A DNA stretch of 64,000 nucleotides from Coriobacteriaceae bacterium (GTDB lineage Bacteria; Actinomycetota; Coriobacteriia; Coriobacteriales; UMGS124), in NCBI GenBank assembly GCA_019421015.1, contig JAHZGC010000024.1, forward strand, positions 1 to 64,000, given 5' to 3'. Of the stretch, positions 35,906-44,565 are shown one piece after another. Numbering within the stretch: position 1 is the stretch's first letter; every line of letters starts with the position of its first letter. The notes under the pieces are model-generated. The model was not told the origin of the DNA, did no database searches, and was given only the letters and a program-made list of their open reading frames with translations. A program made the position numbers and the translations under genes.

Positions 35906-37714
35906 TTACGCCTGCGAGGCGTACAGCCCGGCGATATAGCCGGCAGTCTGGACCTTGCCCAGGCCGTGGGTGTGCATGCCGCCGGCGCACTCGCCGCAGG
36001 CGAACAGGCCCTCGATGGGCTCGCCTGCCACCGTGAGCACCTGACGGTGGCCATCGGTGCGCAGGCCGGTCAGGGTGTCGTGGGGCACCGGGGTCGACCA
36101 GGCGGCGTAGAAGGGGCCGGTCTCGATCTTCTTGGTCATGAGGTCGGGCGACTTGCCGAAGTCCTCGTCCACGCCGCCGTCGACCATCGAGTTGTAACGC
36201 TCTACGGTCTCCGCGAGCACCGCCGGGTCCATGGGGTAGTCCTCGTAGTACTTGTTCACGATGTTCTGGGCCAGCTCCTCGATGGTGTCTCCGCTGAAGA
36301 AGTAGCCGTTCTCGGTGTCGACGTCGGGATACTCGCAGTTAAAGCCCTCGCTTGCCGCGTAGTCGGCGTCAAAGATGGTCCACAGGGGCCCGCCCACGCG
36401 GCGCGCCTCGGGGGTGCCCTCGTCGAGGATCACGCTGCCGAAGCAGGCGGCGAAGTAGTCCCACATGCCGTCGCCGTCGGAGTAGAAGCCGTTCTGGGCG
36501 TCCTCGTCGTAGAAGCGCTTGCCGAGCATGTTCACCTGGATGGCACCGTCGAAGTTGTAGAGGTAGAGGCCCTTGGCGCCGGCGAACTCAAAGACCGGCG
36601 ACTCGGTGTCCCAGCGCAGGTTCTTGTAGCCGTAACGGCACCCGGCGCCGATGGCCGCGGCAAAGGGCCACTTGCACTGCACGGTCCAGTTGGCCGTGGA
36701 GCCCAGGCCGGCGCCGATGGCCATGCCCGCGATCTCGCCCGAGGCGTCGGCGTAGCTAAAGGGCTCGCCGGCCACACCGTCGTACTCCTGGGTCCAGCGG
36801 GGGTCGAACATGGTGCGGTACTCCACGTTGCTCATGCCGCCGCCGGTGGCCAGGATCACGGCCTTGTTGGCCTTGAAGGTGAGCTCGGAGGTTTCGTCGA
36901 CGATGGCCTCGTCGCCGTGGAGGCCCACCAGCTGGGTGCCGTCCTTGAGGAAGCGCGGGGTGTAGCTGGCCCGCACGCCCACCACGCGGCCGTTCTCGTC
37001 CTGGATCAGGGCGTCCATGTGGCGGTTGTACATGAAGTCCACGCCCTCTTTAAGGGCGGTCTCCTCAAAGGGGCGGGTGACGCCGATGCCGTTGAGCTCG
37101 CCCTCGTTCACCTTGCCGTTGGTGAGGTTCACGTAACCGGTGGGGTCGGCCGGGGCCTTGCGCGCCACGGTCTCGCAGTCGGTGCCGCCGTCTTCCATGT
37201 AGGTCTTGTACATGCTCGGTTCCTGGTCGACCATCTTCATGCCCTTGGAGAGCATCCACTCGAAGCACTCGACGCTGCGGTTGGCGAACTCGCGCACGAT
37301 CTCGCGGTCATTGAAGCGCGAGTCGAGGGGCACGGGGTTGGTGTGGTCGAGGTAGACCTGCTCGGCGCTGTCCTCGATGCCGTACTCCTGCTGGATCGAG
37401 GTGCCGCCGCCCGAGTGGGTGAGGCCGTGGGAGAGCGCCGCGTGGCCGCCCATCTCGAAGTTGGCGTCGATGCAGATGACCTTGCAGCCTTCGTCGTTGG
37501 CCTTGAGGGCGGCGAGCAGGCCCGCCCCGCCGGCGCCGCAGACCACGATGTCGTACTCGTAGTCCCAGCTCTCGGGCACGGCGGTCTCGGCCGCCTTGGC
37601 GGTCATGGTCTTGAGCAGGCCGGTCTGCGAGGCCGCCGTTGCCGCGGCGCCGAGGCCGAGGGCGCTCATACCGGTGACGAATCCCCTGCGCGAAACATCG
37701 CTGCGTGCTGCCAT
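35906..37714 (-). CDS. Tat-exported FAD-binding reductase, LuxR-paired
   Basis: A 602-residue flavoprotein. Tat signal SRRGFVTGMSALGLGAAATA, FAD fold YDIVVCGAGGAGLLAALKAN, second FAD segment KAVILATGGGMSN. The C-terminal part GLFACGECAGGMHTHGLGKV has neither the NRLGGN of fumarate reductase nor the GHNLG of the paralogues at 34057 and 54005, so it forms its own subgroup. AAGGAGG precedes ATG 37714. It is divergent from the LuxR gene at 38092. The control region contains a CRP/FNR-type palindrome, consistent with global as well as local control. Substrate unknown. Confidence 0.9.
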   Translation of the reverse strand: MAARSDVSRRGFVTGMSALGLGAAATAASQTGLLKTMTAKAAETAVPESWDYEYDIVVCGAGGAGLLAALKANDEGCKVICIDANFEMGGHAALSHGLTHSGGGTSIQQEYGIEDSAEQVYLDHTNPVPLDSRFNDREIVREFANRSVECFEWMLSKGMKMVDQEPSMYKTYMEDGGTDCETVARKAPADPTGYVNLTNGKVNEGELNGIGVTRPFEETALKEGVDFMYNRHMDALIQDENGRVVGVRASYTPRFLKDGTQLVGLHGDEAIVDETSELTFKANKAVILATGGGMSNVEYRTMFDPRWTQEYDGVAGEPFSYADASGEIAGMAIGAGLGSTANWTVQCKWPFAAAIGAGCRYGYKNLRWDTESPVFEFAGAKGLYLYNFDGAIQVNMLGKRFYDEDAQNGFYSDGDGMWDYFAACFGSVILDEGTPEARRVGGPLWTIFDADYAASEGFNCEYPDVDTENGYFFSGDTIEELAQNIVNKYYEDYPMDPAVLAETVERYNSMVDGGVDEDFGKSPDLMTKKIETGPFYAAWSTPVPHDTLTGLRTDGHRQVLTVAGEPIEGLFACGECAGGMHTHGLGKVQTAGYIAGLYASQA

Positions 37715-38091
37715 GGTGCATCCTCCTTAGCTGCGGGCCGGCCGCCCCTTGCGGCCTGAGACCCTCGTTGTACGCGTGCCGCTCATCTCGAACGAGGTGG
37801 CGTGCGGAACGACTCGCATCATGGCCCTGCAGCGCCAAATGGGGCACCCCCTTCTGGTTGGTGTGATTAAAGTCACAGGTAGATATCGGTATCTGTCGAT
37901 TTTGTTTCGACTTCTATAACAATGGCCCCCTTGTGGTTGGTGGGGGGCGTTGAGATTCCTAAACTGTGCGCTCGGGGAGACACCACCTCGGAGGGGGTGT
38001 TCCCCGGGGCCTGCCGGTGGTAGTTTTACGCATCCTCATTTGGCCGGCCCCGCGGTGCAAGGCGTCAAGACGGCGGTGGAGGTAGGGCGCG
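37715..38091. promoter_or_regulatory. divergent control region with a CRP/FNR-type site and a repeated motif
   Basis: The perfect CRP-like palindrome TGTGA-TTAAAG-TCACA lies at 37862-37877. Directly before it is ACCCCCTTCTGGTTGGT (37846-37861), repeated as GCCCCCTTGTGGTTGGT (37925-37941) and once more at 4235-4250. A smaller dyad AGATA-TCGG-TATCT lies at about 37881-37894. Seen directly; the binding proteins are inferred. Confidence 0.55.
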
Positions 38092-39558
38092 ATGGCCGAA
38101 GAGCCCCGGGGGAGCAAGACGGGAGACGAGTCGCAGCCGTGGGTTTCGAGCGCGGTGCTGTGCCTGGCGCTCTCGCTGTCGTTCACCTCGACATGGCTTC
38201 TCAACGCCGTGGGCTACCCGGCTGTCGACGGGTTCTGCCCTCAGGGGCGCCTCGTCGCCCCGCTGGTGGGGGCCCTTGCGGCGGCGTTGTTCTCACTGCT
38301 CTCCCAGAATCACCCCCGCCTGTTCACCGCGCCTTTTACGCTGTGGGCAACCCTGGCCGGCATCGTGGTGTCAACGGCGGGCATCTATCTTGCGGTGCCG
38401 GTGGAGAACGGCCTGCTTGCCGGCGCCTCCCTTTGCGTGCGTTGGGTGGCCTGTGTGCTGCGCGACATCGTGCTCGGTTTTGCGATAGCGGGCCTGGGCG
38501 CACGCCGCTGCGCGCTCGTTCTGGTCTTTGCCTATCTGCTGCGCTACGTGTGGGCGGCGCTTTTGGGCTGTCTGCCCGACGAGGCCCAGGTGGCGGCCTT
38601 CTTCTGCTGTGCACCGGTGGGGTTGCTTTTGCTCTGGCGGCAGGCCCGCCCCCTGTTGGCGCGGGTGGAGGCCTTGGGTGCGCCGGCGAGCCTGCGGGTC
38701 ACGAACCCCCTGTCGTTCTTGCCCTCCACGGGGCGTATGTTCGGGCTGATCCTGCTGTTCCATGCGGCTTTGGGATTCTCGACCACCTTTGGGTCCGGGT
38801 CCTATGTGCGCGGGTCGATCGCTGCGGTCGTTGGGCTGCTCGCCCTGTTCGGCGTGTTGGCCGCATTGGTGGGCGCGGGGGTCGTGAGGTCTGCCGACGC
38901 CCTGTATGCGGGGTCGTACCTGCTGGCTACGGCGGGCTTTTTGCTGGTGCCGGGGCTGGCGGGCAGGGGCGTCTTTGCCCACTTCTGGTGCAACGCCCTG
39001 TGCGAGGCGGGGTCGTCGCTGTTCTCGCTGGCCTTGTGGTACCTGGTGGCGCGGGTGGGGGCCCGCAGCCCGGCCGCGATGCTTCCCTTTGTATGCATGG
39101 TGCGTTCGGCGCGCGGGTTTGGTATAGCGCTCGGCACCTGGGGCGGGGTGTTCGCCAACGTGCTCGCCTTTGACCGCGTGGAGTCGGTGTCGGTGTTTGT
39201 GGCCGGCGTGGTGTTCGTCTTCTGCGCCTACAACTTTTTGTTCGCCCGGCGTTTCAGCTTCGACGCCGCCGCCGAGGGGCTGGCCCCCCTCCACGAGGCC
39301 CCTGCGGTGACCGAGCCGAGCGAGGAACATGCCCCGGCGATCGAGCGCTCATGCGAGGCTGTGGCCGCGCGCTGCCAGCTGACCGCCCGCGAACTCGACG
39401 TGCTGCTCCTGCTGGCCCGCGGCCGCAACGCCGCCTATATCCAGGAGGAGCTGGGCCTGACCCGCAGCACCGCCAAGTCCTACGTGGCCGACGTCTACCG
39501 CAAGCTCGATGTGCATTCGCATCAGGAGCTTATCGACGTGGTCGAGGGGCGGGAGTAG
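38092..39558 (+). CDS. membrane-anchored LuxR-family regulator, divergent from the 35906 reductase
   Basis: A 488-residue protein with about twelve hydrophobic segments up to about residue 385, a short acidic linker (PSEEHAPAIERSCEAVAARC), and a C-terminal LuxR HTH (LTARELDVLLLLARGRNAAY, then TRSTAKSYVADVYRKLDVHS). GGAGG lies about ten bases before ATG 38092. The last helix HSHQELIDVVEG is nearly the same as the fragment left at 17748, showing what kind of gene was deleted there. The likely target is the divergent reductase. Confidence 0.92.
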   Translation: MAEEPRGSKTGDESQPWVSSAVLCLALSLSFTSTWLLNAVGYPAVDGFCPQGRLVAPLVGALAAALFSLLSQNHPRLFTAPFTLWATLAGIVVSTAGIYLAVPVENGLLAGASLCVRWVACVLRDIVLGFAIAGLGARRCALVLVFAYLLRYVWAALLGCLPDEAQVAAFFCCAPVGLLLLWRQARPLLARVEALGAPASLRVTNPLSFLPSTGRMFGLILLFHAALGFSTTFGSGSYVRGSIAAVVGLLALFGVLAALVGAGVVRSADALYAGSYLLATAGFLLVPGLAGRGVFAHFWCNALCEAGSSLFSLALWYLVARVGARSPAAMLPFVCMVRSARGFGIALGTWGGVFANVLAFDRVESVSVFVAGVVFVFCAYNFLFARRFSFDAAAEGLAPLHEAPAVTEPSEEHAPAIERSCEAVAARCQLTARELDVLLLLARGRNAAYIQEELGLTRSTAKSYVADVYRKLDVHSHQELIDVVEGRE

Positions 39559-39654
39559 GAGAGGGCGATCCTGTAGACTTATCCCAAGCGACATATCCCG
39601 GTTGCGTTTCAAACGGCGCATAGCCGCTCGCCCCGAACGTCGAAAGGACGCCCC

Positions 39655-40347
39655 ATGGACACCGTGCTTGCCGAGCTGCGCGTGCTGCAGGACCCCGCCT
39701 ACCGTGCCTTCCATAGCAGGCTGGTCCCCACCGTGGACCCCGAGCGCATCATCGGCGTGCGTACCCCGGCGCTGCGGGCCTATGCCAAACGGCTGGCCCG
39801 CGAGCGGCCCGACGAGGCCCGGGCGTTCATGGCTGAGGCACCGCACACCTACTACGAGGAGAACAACCTGCATGGCGAGCTGATCGACCTGCTCTATAGG
39901 CGCGACCTCGAGACGACGCTGCTCGAGCTCGACGGGTTTCTCCCCCAGGTCGACAACTGGGCGACCTGCGACCTGCTCGCCCCCAAGGTGCTGGCGCGCC
40001 ACCCGCAGGCCACGCTTGCCAAGGTGCGCGACGTCTGGCTGGCCAGCGACCACCTGTATACCGTGCGGTTTGGGATCAACGAGCTCATGCGGGACTTCTT
40101 GGGCGAGCGGTTCGAGGCGGACCACCTGCGCTGGGTGGCCGGGCTGCCCGCGGGGGAGTACTACCTCGACATGGGGCGCGCCTGGTACTTCAGCATGGCG
40201 CTCGTCAAACAGTACGAGGCGACGGTCGGGATGTTCGAGACGCCGGTGCTCGACGCGTGGACCCACAACAAGGCCCTGCAGAAGGCACGCGAGAGCCGGC
40301 GGGTGCCGCAGGAGGTCAAGGACTACCTGCAGGGGCTTAAGGTGTAG
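39655..40347 (+). CDS. AlkD-like DNA alkylation repair protein
   Basis: A 230-residue HEAT-repeat protein of the AlkC/AlkD DNA glycosylase family (COG4912). Family features are IIGVRTPALRAYAKRLARE near the start, LPQVDNWATCDLLAPKVLAR in the middle with the DNA-facing Trp/Asp pair (DNWATCD), and MGRAWYFSMALVKQYEATVG. GAAAGGA precedes the ATG. It removes alkylated bases in characterised members. It is a stand-alone gene after the LuxR regulator. Confidence 0.88.
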   Translation: MDTVLAELRVLQDPAYRAFHSRLVPTVDPERIIGVRTPALRAYAKRLARERPDEARAFMAEAPHTYYEENNLHGELIDLLYRRDLETTLLELDGFLPQVDNWATCDLLAPKVLARHPQATLAKVRDVWLASDHLYTVRFGINELMRDFLGERFEADHLRWVAGLPAGEYYLDMGRAWYFSMALVKQYEATVGMFETPVLDAWTHNKALQKARESRRVPQEVKDYLQGLKV

Positions 40348-40384
40348 GGGCAGCGCAAAAAAGGGGAGTGCCTTACCTGCGACC

Positions 40385-41263
40385 CTACGCCTGCGCCGGG
40401 TGCCGCCGCACCGCCCCGATTCCCAGGGCACCCGCCCCCGTGTGGCAGCCGATGCTCAGGGTGAGCGGCGTATAGAGGATCTCCTCCCCGGGGAACTCCG
40501 CCTGAAGGCGGTCGAGCCATCCCTGGCGTTCCTCCTCGGACATCCAGGTTCCGGCCATGGCGAGCATGAGCTGGCCGTTTTGACGGAAGTCCCGCAGGCG
40601 TCCCGCCAGGTCGGCCTTGAGGGCCTTGACCATCTGGGCGAAGGCCGCCCGTTTGCCACGGGCCTTGGTGTGGGTGTCGAGCTTGCCGCCTTGGATCGTG
40701 AGGACCGGCTTGATGTTGAGCAGCGAGCCGACGGCTGCGGCCGCCGGGGTCACGCGACCGCTTTTACGCAGGTAGGTAAGGGTGTCGACGGTTATGTAGA
40801 TGGTGGCGTCGTAAGCCTCGCGCAAAAGCACGGCCTTGATGGCCCGGGCGCTGCAGCCGGAGTCGGCCATGGCCTTGGCATCGAGGGCGGCGGTGAGCTG
40901 GAGTGCCGAGATGCGGTGGTTGTCGACCACCTCGACCTGCCCGCCGTAGTCTTTTGCGAGCGTCTCCGCCGCCGCGCACGACCCGCTCAAGCCGCTCGAC
41001 ATGGGAATGTAGACGATCTCGTCGTTGTTCTCGAGCAGCTCGCCCCACATCTCGATGAGCGAGGCGGGGGAGGGCTGCGACGACGTGATGCGGTGGCCTT
41101 CGGCCTGCAGCCGGTAGAACTCCTCGGGGAAGATGTCGACGTTCTCGTAGAAGGTGCGCCCGTCCACAATGATCGGCATGGGGAGAACGGCGATGCCGAG
41201 CTCTGCCCCCTGTTGAGGGGTGATGCCGCTGTTGCTGTCGGTCATGATCGCTACGCGTGCCAA
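40385..41263 (-). CDS. DegV family protein
   Basis: A 292-residue fatty-acid-binding DegV protein (FakB-like fold). The N-terminus VAIMTDSNSGITPQQGAELG, the central motif TSSQPSPASLIEMWGELLEN with the conserved T-S-Q-P-S, and YIPMSSGLSGSCAAAETLAK are characteristic. FakB proteins present fatty acids to FakA kinase; no fakA is nearby. It is convergent with the AlkD-like gene. A family-P palindrome lies 40 bp upstream of its start. Confidence 0.9.
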   Translation of the reverse strand: MARVAIMTDSNSGITPQQGAELGIAVLPMPIIVDGRTFYENVDIFPEEFYRLQAEGHRITSSQPSPASLIEMWGELLENNDEIVYIPMSSGLSGSCAAAETLAKDYGGQVEVVDNHRISALQLTAALDAKAMADSGCSARAIKAVLLREAYDATIYITVDTLTYLRKSGRVTPAAAAVGSLLNIKPVLTIQGGKLDTHTKARGKRAAFAQMVKALKADLAGRLRDFRQNGQLMLAMAGTWMSEEERQGWLDRLQAEFPGEEILYTPLTLSIGCHTGAGALGIGAVRRHPAQA

Positions 41264-41302
41264 GCCATGCTCCTCGCTCCACGGTTCTAGATGCGCTGGG
41301 GT

Positions 41303-41418
41303 TTATAGCAGCCCACGAAATTGCTGGACAAGGCGCGCGAGGGCGCGGTGTGCTTAAGGCACATAGGCCCGAGCGCAACGCAGCACCAGCGATTCCGTGG
41401 ACCGCTAGACTGCTATAA
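41303..41418. repeat. palindromic repeat family P, copy P2
   Basis: Outer arms TTATAGCAG and CTGCTATAA pair. Inside, CCACGAAATTGCTGG faces CAGCGATTCCGTGG, and the right arm has ten extra bases (GACCGCTAGA). The core GCTGGACAAGGCGCGCGAGG, GGTGTGC, GGCACAT matches P1 and P3. It lies between the divergent degV and GIY-YIG genes. Confidence 0.85.
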
Positions 41419-41557
41419 GGATAAAGGGCCGGCTGTGGAGGAACCGTCGGGGGCGCAACGTTTTCACAGGAGTGGCGTGAGCGTGCTCGGGGGACGGACT
41501 CGGTGAGGGAGACACGCCCAAAGGCAGGGGCGATATGCCCAAAAGCGGCAGGTCGGC

Positions 41558-41563
41558 TATAAT
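41558..41563 (+). promoter_or_regulatory. candidate -10 box for the GIY-YIG/GNAT gene
   Basis: TATAAT lies seven bases before the ATG at 41570, the distance expected for a leaderless transcript. No clear -35 element was found. If used, the protein would begin at 41570. Confidence 0.35.
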
Positions 41564-41662
41564 GCCGTTATGTTTCGACCGACCGGCCGTGGGCGTTGCC
41601 AAGACGGCTCGCGTCGGCCCAATCGACCCGACCGACCGTGCGGCCCCTTGTTTGGACTTTGG

Positions 41663-42559
41663 ATGCCCCAGGAAGACTCAGCAGTCAAACACTATATGTA
41701 CGTGCTCGAATGTGCCGACGGGACCTGGTACACGGGCTACGCCGTCGACGTGGAGAGGCGCATCGCCGCCCACAACGCCGGTCGCGGCGCCAAGTACACG
41801 CGGGCCCGTCGGCCGGTGCGTCTTGTGGCCAAGGCGGCCTTCGACACCAAGCACGAGGCCATGAGCGCCGAGTACCACTTCAAACGACTCGGGCGCGCCC
41901 AAAAGGAGCTCCTGGTTGCGCAGATCGGTTCCGCAGTGCCCCTCGAGGTGCTGCTTGTTCAGGGCGGACTGGTCGCAGCCGGGGTGCCATCGGGCCTGTG
42001 CCCCTCCGACAGACGCCCCCATTCCCAGAAAGGACCTTCTCCCATGAGCTCTTCTCCCCTGTCCGCCGATTCCGCCTTGACCGTTCGCCATGCGACTCCG
42101 CTCGATGTGGACTCCCTCGCGGCGCTTGAAGCCCAGTGCTTCCCGCCGGCTGAGGCGGCCACCCGGCGGCAGTTCGTCGAGCGTGTCGCCGCTTTTCCCG
42201 AGCACTTTTGGCTTCTTGAGCGCGACGGGGAGCTCGTGGCCGCCATCAACGGCATGGTGACCGACAGCCCCACCATCGCCGACGAGATGTTCGCCGACGC
42301 CTCCCTGCACAACGAGGCCGGTGCCTGGCAGGCGATCTTTGGTGTGGAGACCGCCCCGGCGCACCAGCGGCACGGCTACGCTGCCCTGCTCATGGAGCGC
42401 GTCGTCGACGACGCCCGCGCCCAGGGGCGGCGCGGCTGCACGCTTACCTGCAAAGAGGGGCTTATCGGCTACTACGAGCGCTTTGGCTACGTGAACTGCG
42501 GCGTTTCGGCCTCGGAACACGGGGGTGCCGTGTGGTACGACATGCGGGTGGAGTTCTAG
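41663..42559 (+). CDS. GIY-YIG nuclease domain joined in one frame to a GNAT acetyltransferase
   Basis: A 298-residue frame without a stop between two families. Residues about 10-90 form a YhbQ-type GIY-YIG domain (YMYVLECADGTWYTGYAVD, then AEYHFKRLGRAQKELLV). After a Pro/Gly-rich linker of about 35 residues, a GNAT N-acetyltransferase follows (TVRHATPLDVDSLAALEAQC, acetyl-CoA region VETAPAHQRHGYAALLMERV, and YYERFGYVNCG). AGAAAGGA lies before ATG 42044, so the acetyltransferase may also be made alone. Starts at 41570 (leaderless) or 41663 (no visible RBS) are both possible. The two domains may be one protein or two overlapping genes fused by stop loss. Confidence 0.8.
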   Translation: MPQEDSAVKHYMYVLECADGTWYTGYAVDVERRIAAHNAGRGAKYTRARRPVRLVAKAAFDTKHEAMSAEYHFKRLGRAQKELLVAQIGSAVPLEVLLVQGGLVAAGVPSGLCPSDRRPHSQKGPSPMSSSPLSADSALTVRHATPLDVDSLAALEAQCFPPAEAATRRQFVERVAAFPEHFWLLERDGELVAAINGMVTDSPTIADEMFADASLHNEAGAWQAIFGVETAPAHQRHGYAALLMERVVDDARAQGRRGCTLTCKEGLIGYYERFGYVNCGVSASEHGGAVWYDMRVEF

Positions 42560-42679
42560 GGCGCCGGTGCTCGTGGTCGGCCTTGCGCCTCTTGCGATGC
42601 CGCCGAGCGGGAACGGGCGTCCTGCGCATGTCCTGCGCCCTGGCCAAGACCGGAGGTTTGCGACTCCAGCTGGGGTTGA

Positions 42680-42915
42680 GGGTGGCAGAAAACCAGACTT
42701 TGCGATTTTCAAGGGGGTCAAGGTGGATGAAATCGGAACTATGCGACTCATTTTTTGGGTAGTACACAGAGCATGGTTGGTATCACTGCAGGTAGACGCT
42801 TTGTAAACTCCTTCGCGTTAATAGCGTGACATCAAAACCGAGTCGCAAAGTTCTGATTCCTGCCAGCACTACCCCCCGAAGAATCGCAAAGTCCCAGTTT
42901 TCGCCAAACTCCGAC
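42680..42915. repeat. cluster of four inverted copies of a GACTTTGCGA motif
   Basis: A 400-bp gap between genes holds the motif twice on the plus strand (ACCAGACTTTGCGATTTTC at about 42695; CGGAACTATGCGACTC at about 42736). It occurs twice inverted (GAGTCGCAAAGTTCTGATTC at about 42840; GAATCGCAAAGTCCCAGTTT at about 42891). The two halves face each other and could form a long imperfect hairpin. No coding potential. Confidence 0.65.
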
Positions 42916-42965
42916 CTTGGCCGCGGCTGTCGGCTCATCCCACGAATCCTGGACGCCATCCTTTG

Positions 42966-44480
42966 CTATTTGAGCCCCACCGTGTCGCCGCCGGCATCGA
43001 TCGCGTCGCCAAAGAACTCGGCGATGGGCTGGGGACCAACGTTCTCGACATGGTCCACGTGCCAGCATTCGGTGGCAGGCATGCCAGGGATGGAGTCGGC
43101 CACAAACACCGGGTCGAGCCCCTCCCGCTTCTGGCGGCTGTAGTCGTCGAGCGCCTTGAACGCCCATTTGCCCAGGATCAGGATCGCGACGAGGCTCACG
43201 ATGGCCATGAGGCCCATGAAGATGTCGGCCAGGTTCCAGGCCAAATCAAAGCTGTTCACGGCGCCGTAGTAGATAAAGACCAGGCAGACCACGCGGAACA
43301 CGAAGAGCGCCGCCCGGTTCTTGGTGATAAAGCGGAAGTTGCTCTCGGCGTAGAAGTAGTTGCCGATGAGGCTCGAGAAGGCAAAGGCAAAGATGGCGAT
43401 GGTCATGAAGTGGATGCCGGCCACGCCGATGGAGTTGTTGAGCGCCATCTGCACGAGGGGGATGCCGTTCAGCGTGGTGGCGAGCTCGGGGTCCTGCACG
43501 TAGAACACCATGACCATGATGGCGGAGCAGGAGCAGATGAGCAGCGTGTCGATGTAGACCGAGAGGCTCTGCACAAGGCCCTGCTTCACCGGGTGCGACA
43601 CGCTGGCGGTGGCGGCGGCGTTGGGGGCGGAGCCCATGCCGGCCTCGTTGGAGAAGAGGCCGCGCTTGATGCCGAGCATGACCACCGAGCCGGCAAAGCC
43701 GCCGGCGATGGAGCTGAAGTCGAAGGCCGACGAGAAGATGGTCTGGAAGACGGCTGGGATCTCGTGGACGTTGGTGAGGGTGGTCCAGACGGCCAGGGCA
43801 AAGTAGGCGAGCGCCATGAGGGGCACCAGGATCGAGGTGATAAAGCTGATGCGGTTGGAGCCGCCAAAGATCACGAAGGCCGTCATGACCGCCAACACGA
43901 TACCCACGGCCACGGCGGTGCCGTTGGTGGCGTAGTCGGGCACGTAGTACTCGAGCGACGAGGCGGCATTGTAGGCCTGCAGCCCGTTGAAGCCAAAGGC
44001 GAAGCACAGGATGAGCAGGATGGCGAACACGATGCCGAGCCAACGCTTGCCCAGCGCCTGCTGGATGTAGTAGGCGGGGCCGCCGCGGAACTCTCCGTCC
44101 TTGCCGCGGATCTTCCAGATCTGGGCCAGCGTGGACTCCACAAAGGCCGACGAGGCGCCGATGATGCACATGAGCCACATCCAGAACACCGCACCGGGAC
44201 CGCCGGTGGCGATGGCGGTGGCCACGCCGGCGATGTTGCCGGTGCCCACGCGCGACGCCGTGGCGACCATCATGGCCTGGAACGACGAGATCGACTTGCC
44301 GCCGGCCACGTGCTTCTTCTCGACCAGCTGGGTGAACATGTCTTTGATGTAGCGGATCTGCACGGCCTTGGTGCGCACCGTGAAATAGAGGCCGGCGAAC
44401 ACCAGCAGGATCACGAGGACGTAGGTGTACAGCCAGTCGTCGACGGTGCCCGTGAAGGCGACGAGTTGGTCCATGTTCAT
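42966..44480 (-). CDS. alanine or glycine:cation symporter (AGCS family)
   Basis: A 504-residue sodium-coupled amino-acid carrier with about ten or eleven hydrophobic segments. AGCS signatures are SSFQAMMVATASRVGTGNIA, GGPGAVFWMWL, KRGLFSNEAGMGSAPNAAAT and FRGGPAYYIQQALG. Start: ATG 44480 (MNMDQLVAF), preceded by GGGAG; ATG 44474 is an alternative. It ends with a hydrophilic tail of about 50 residues. It probably imports alanine or glycine for fermentation or biosynthesis. Confidence 0.94.
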   Translation of the reverse strand: MNMDQLVAFTGTVDDWLYTYVLVILLVFAGLYFTVRTKAVQIRYIKDMFTQLVEKKHVAGGKSISSFQAMMVATASRVGTGNIAGVATAIATGGPGAVFWMWLMCIIGASSAFVESTLAQIWKIRGKDGEFRGGPAYYIQQALGKRWLGIVFAILLILCFAFGFNGLQAYNAASSLEYYVPDYATNGTAVAVGIVLAVMTAFVIFGGSNRISFITSILVPLMALAYFALAVWTTLTNVHEIPAVFQTIFSSAFDFSSIAGGFAGSVVMLGIKRGLFSNEAGMGSAPNAAATASVSHPVKQGLVQSLSVYIDTLLICSCSAIMVMVFYVQDPELATTLNGIPLVQMALNNSIGVAGIHFMTIAIFAFAFSSLIGNYFYAESNFRFITKNRAALFVFRVVCLVFIYYGAVNSFDLAWNLADIFMGLMAIVSLVAILILGKWAFKALDDYSRQKREGLDPVFVADSIPGMPATECWHVDHVENVGPQPIAEFFGDAIDAGGDTVGLK

Positions 44481-44565
44481 AGCGCGGGGCTCCCTTGTGC
44501 GCGGGCCGGTGGGCATGTGTAGTTCAACCCACAGATGATAGCGCATGGGAAGGGGCGGGATCGGG

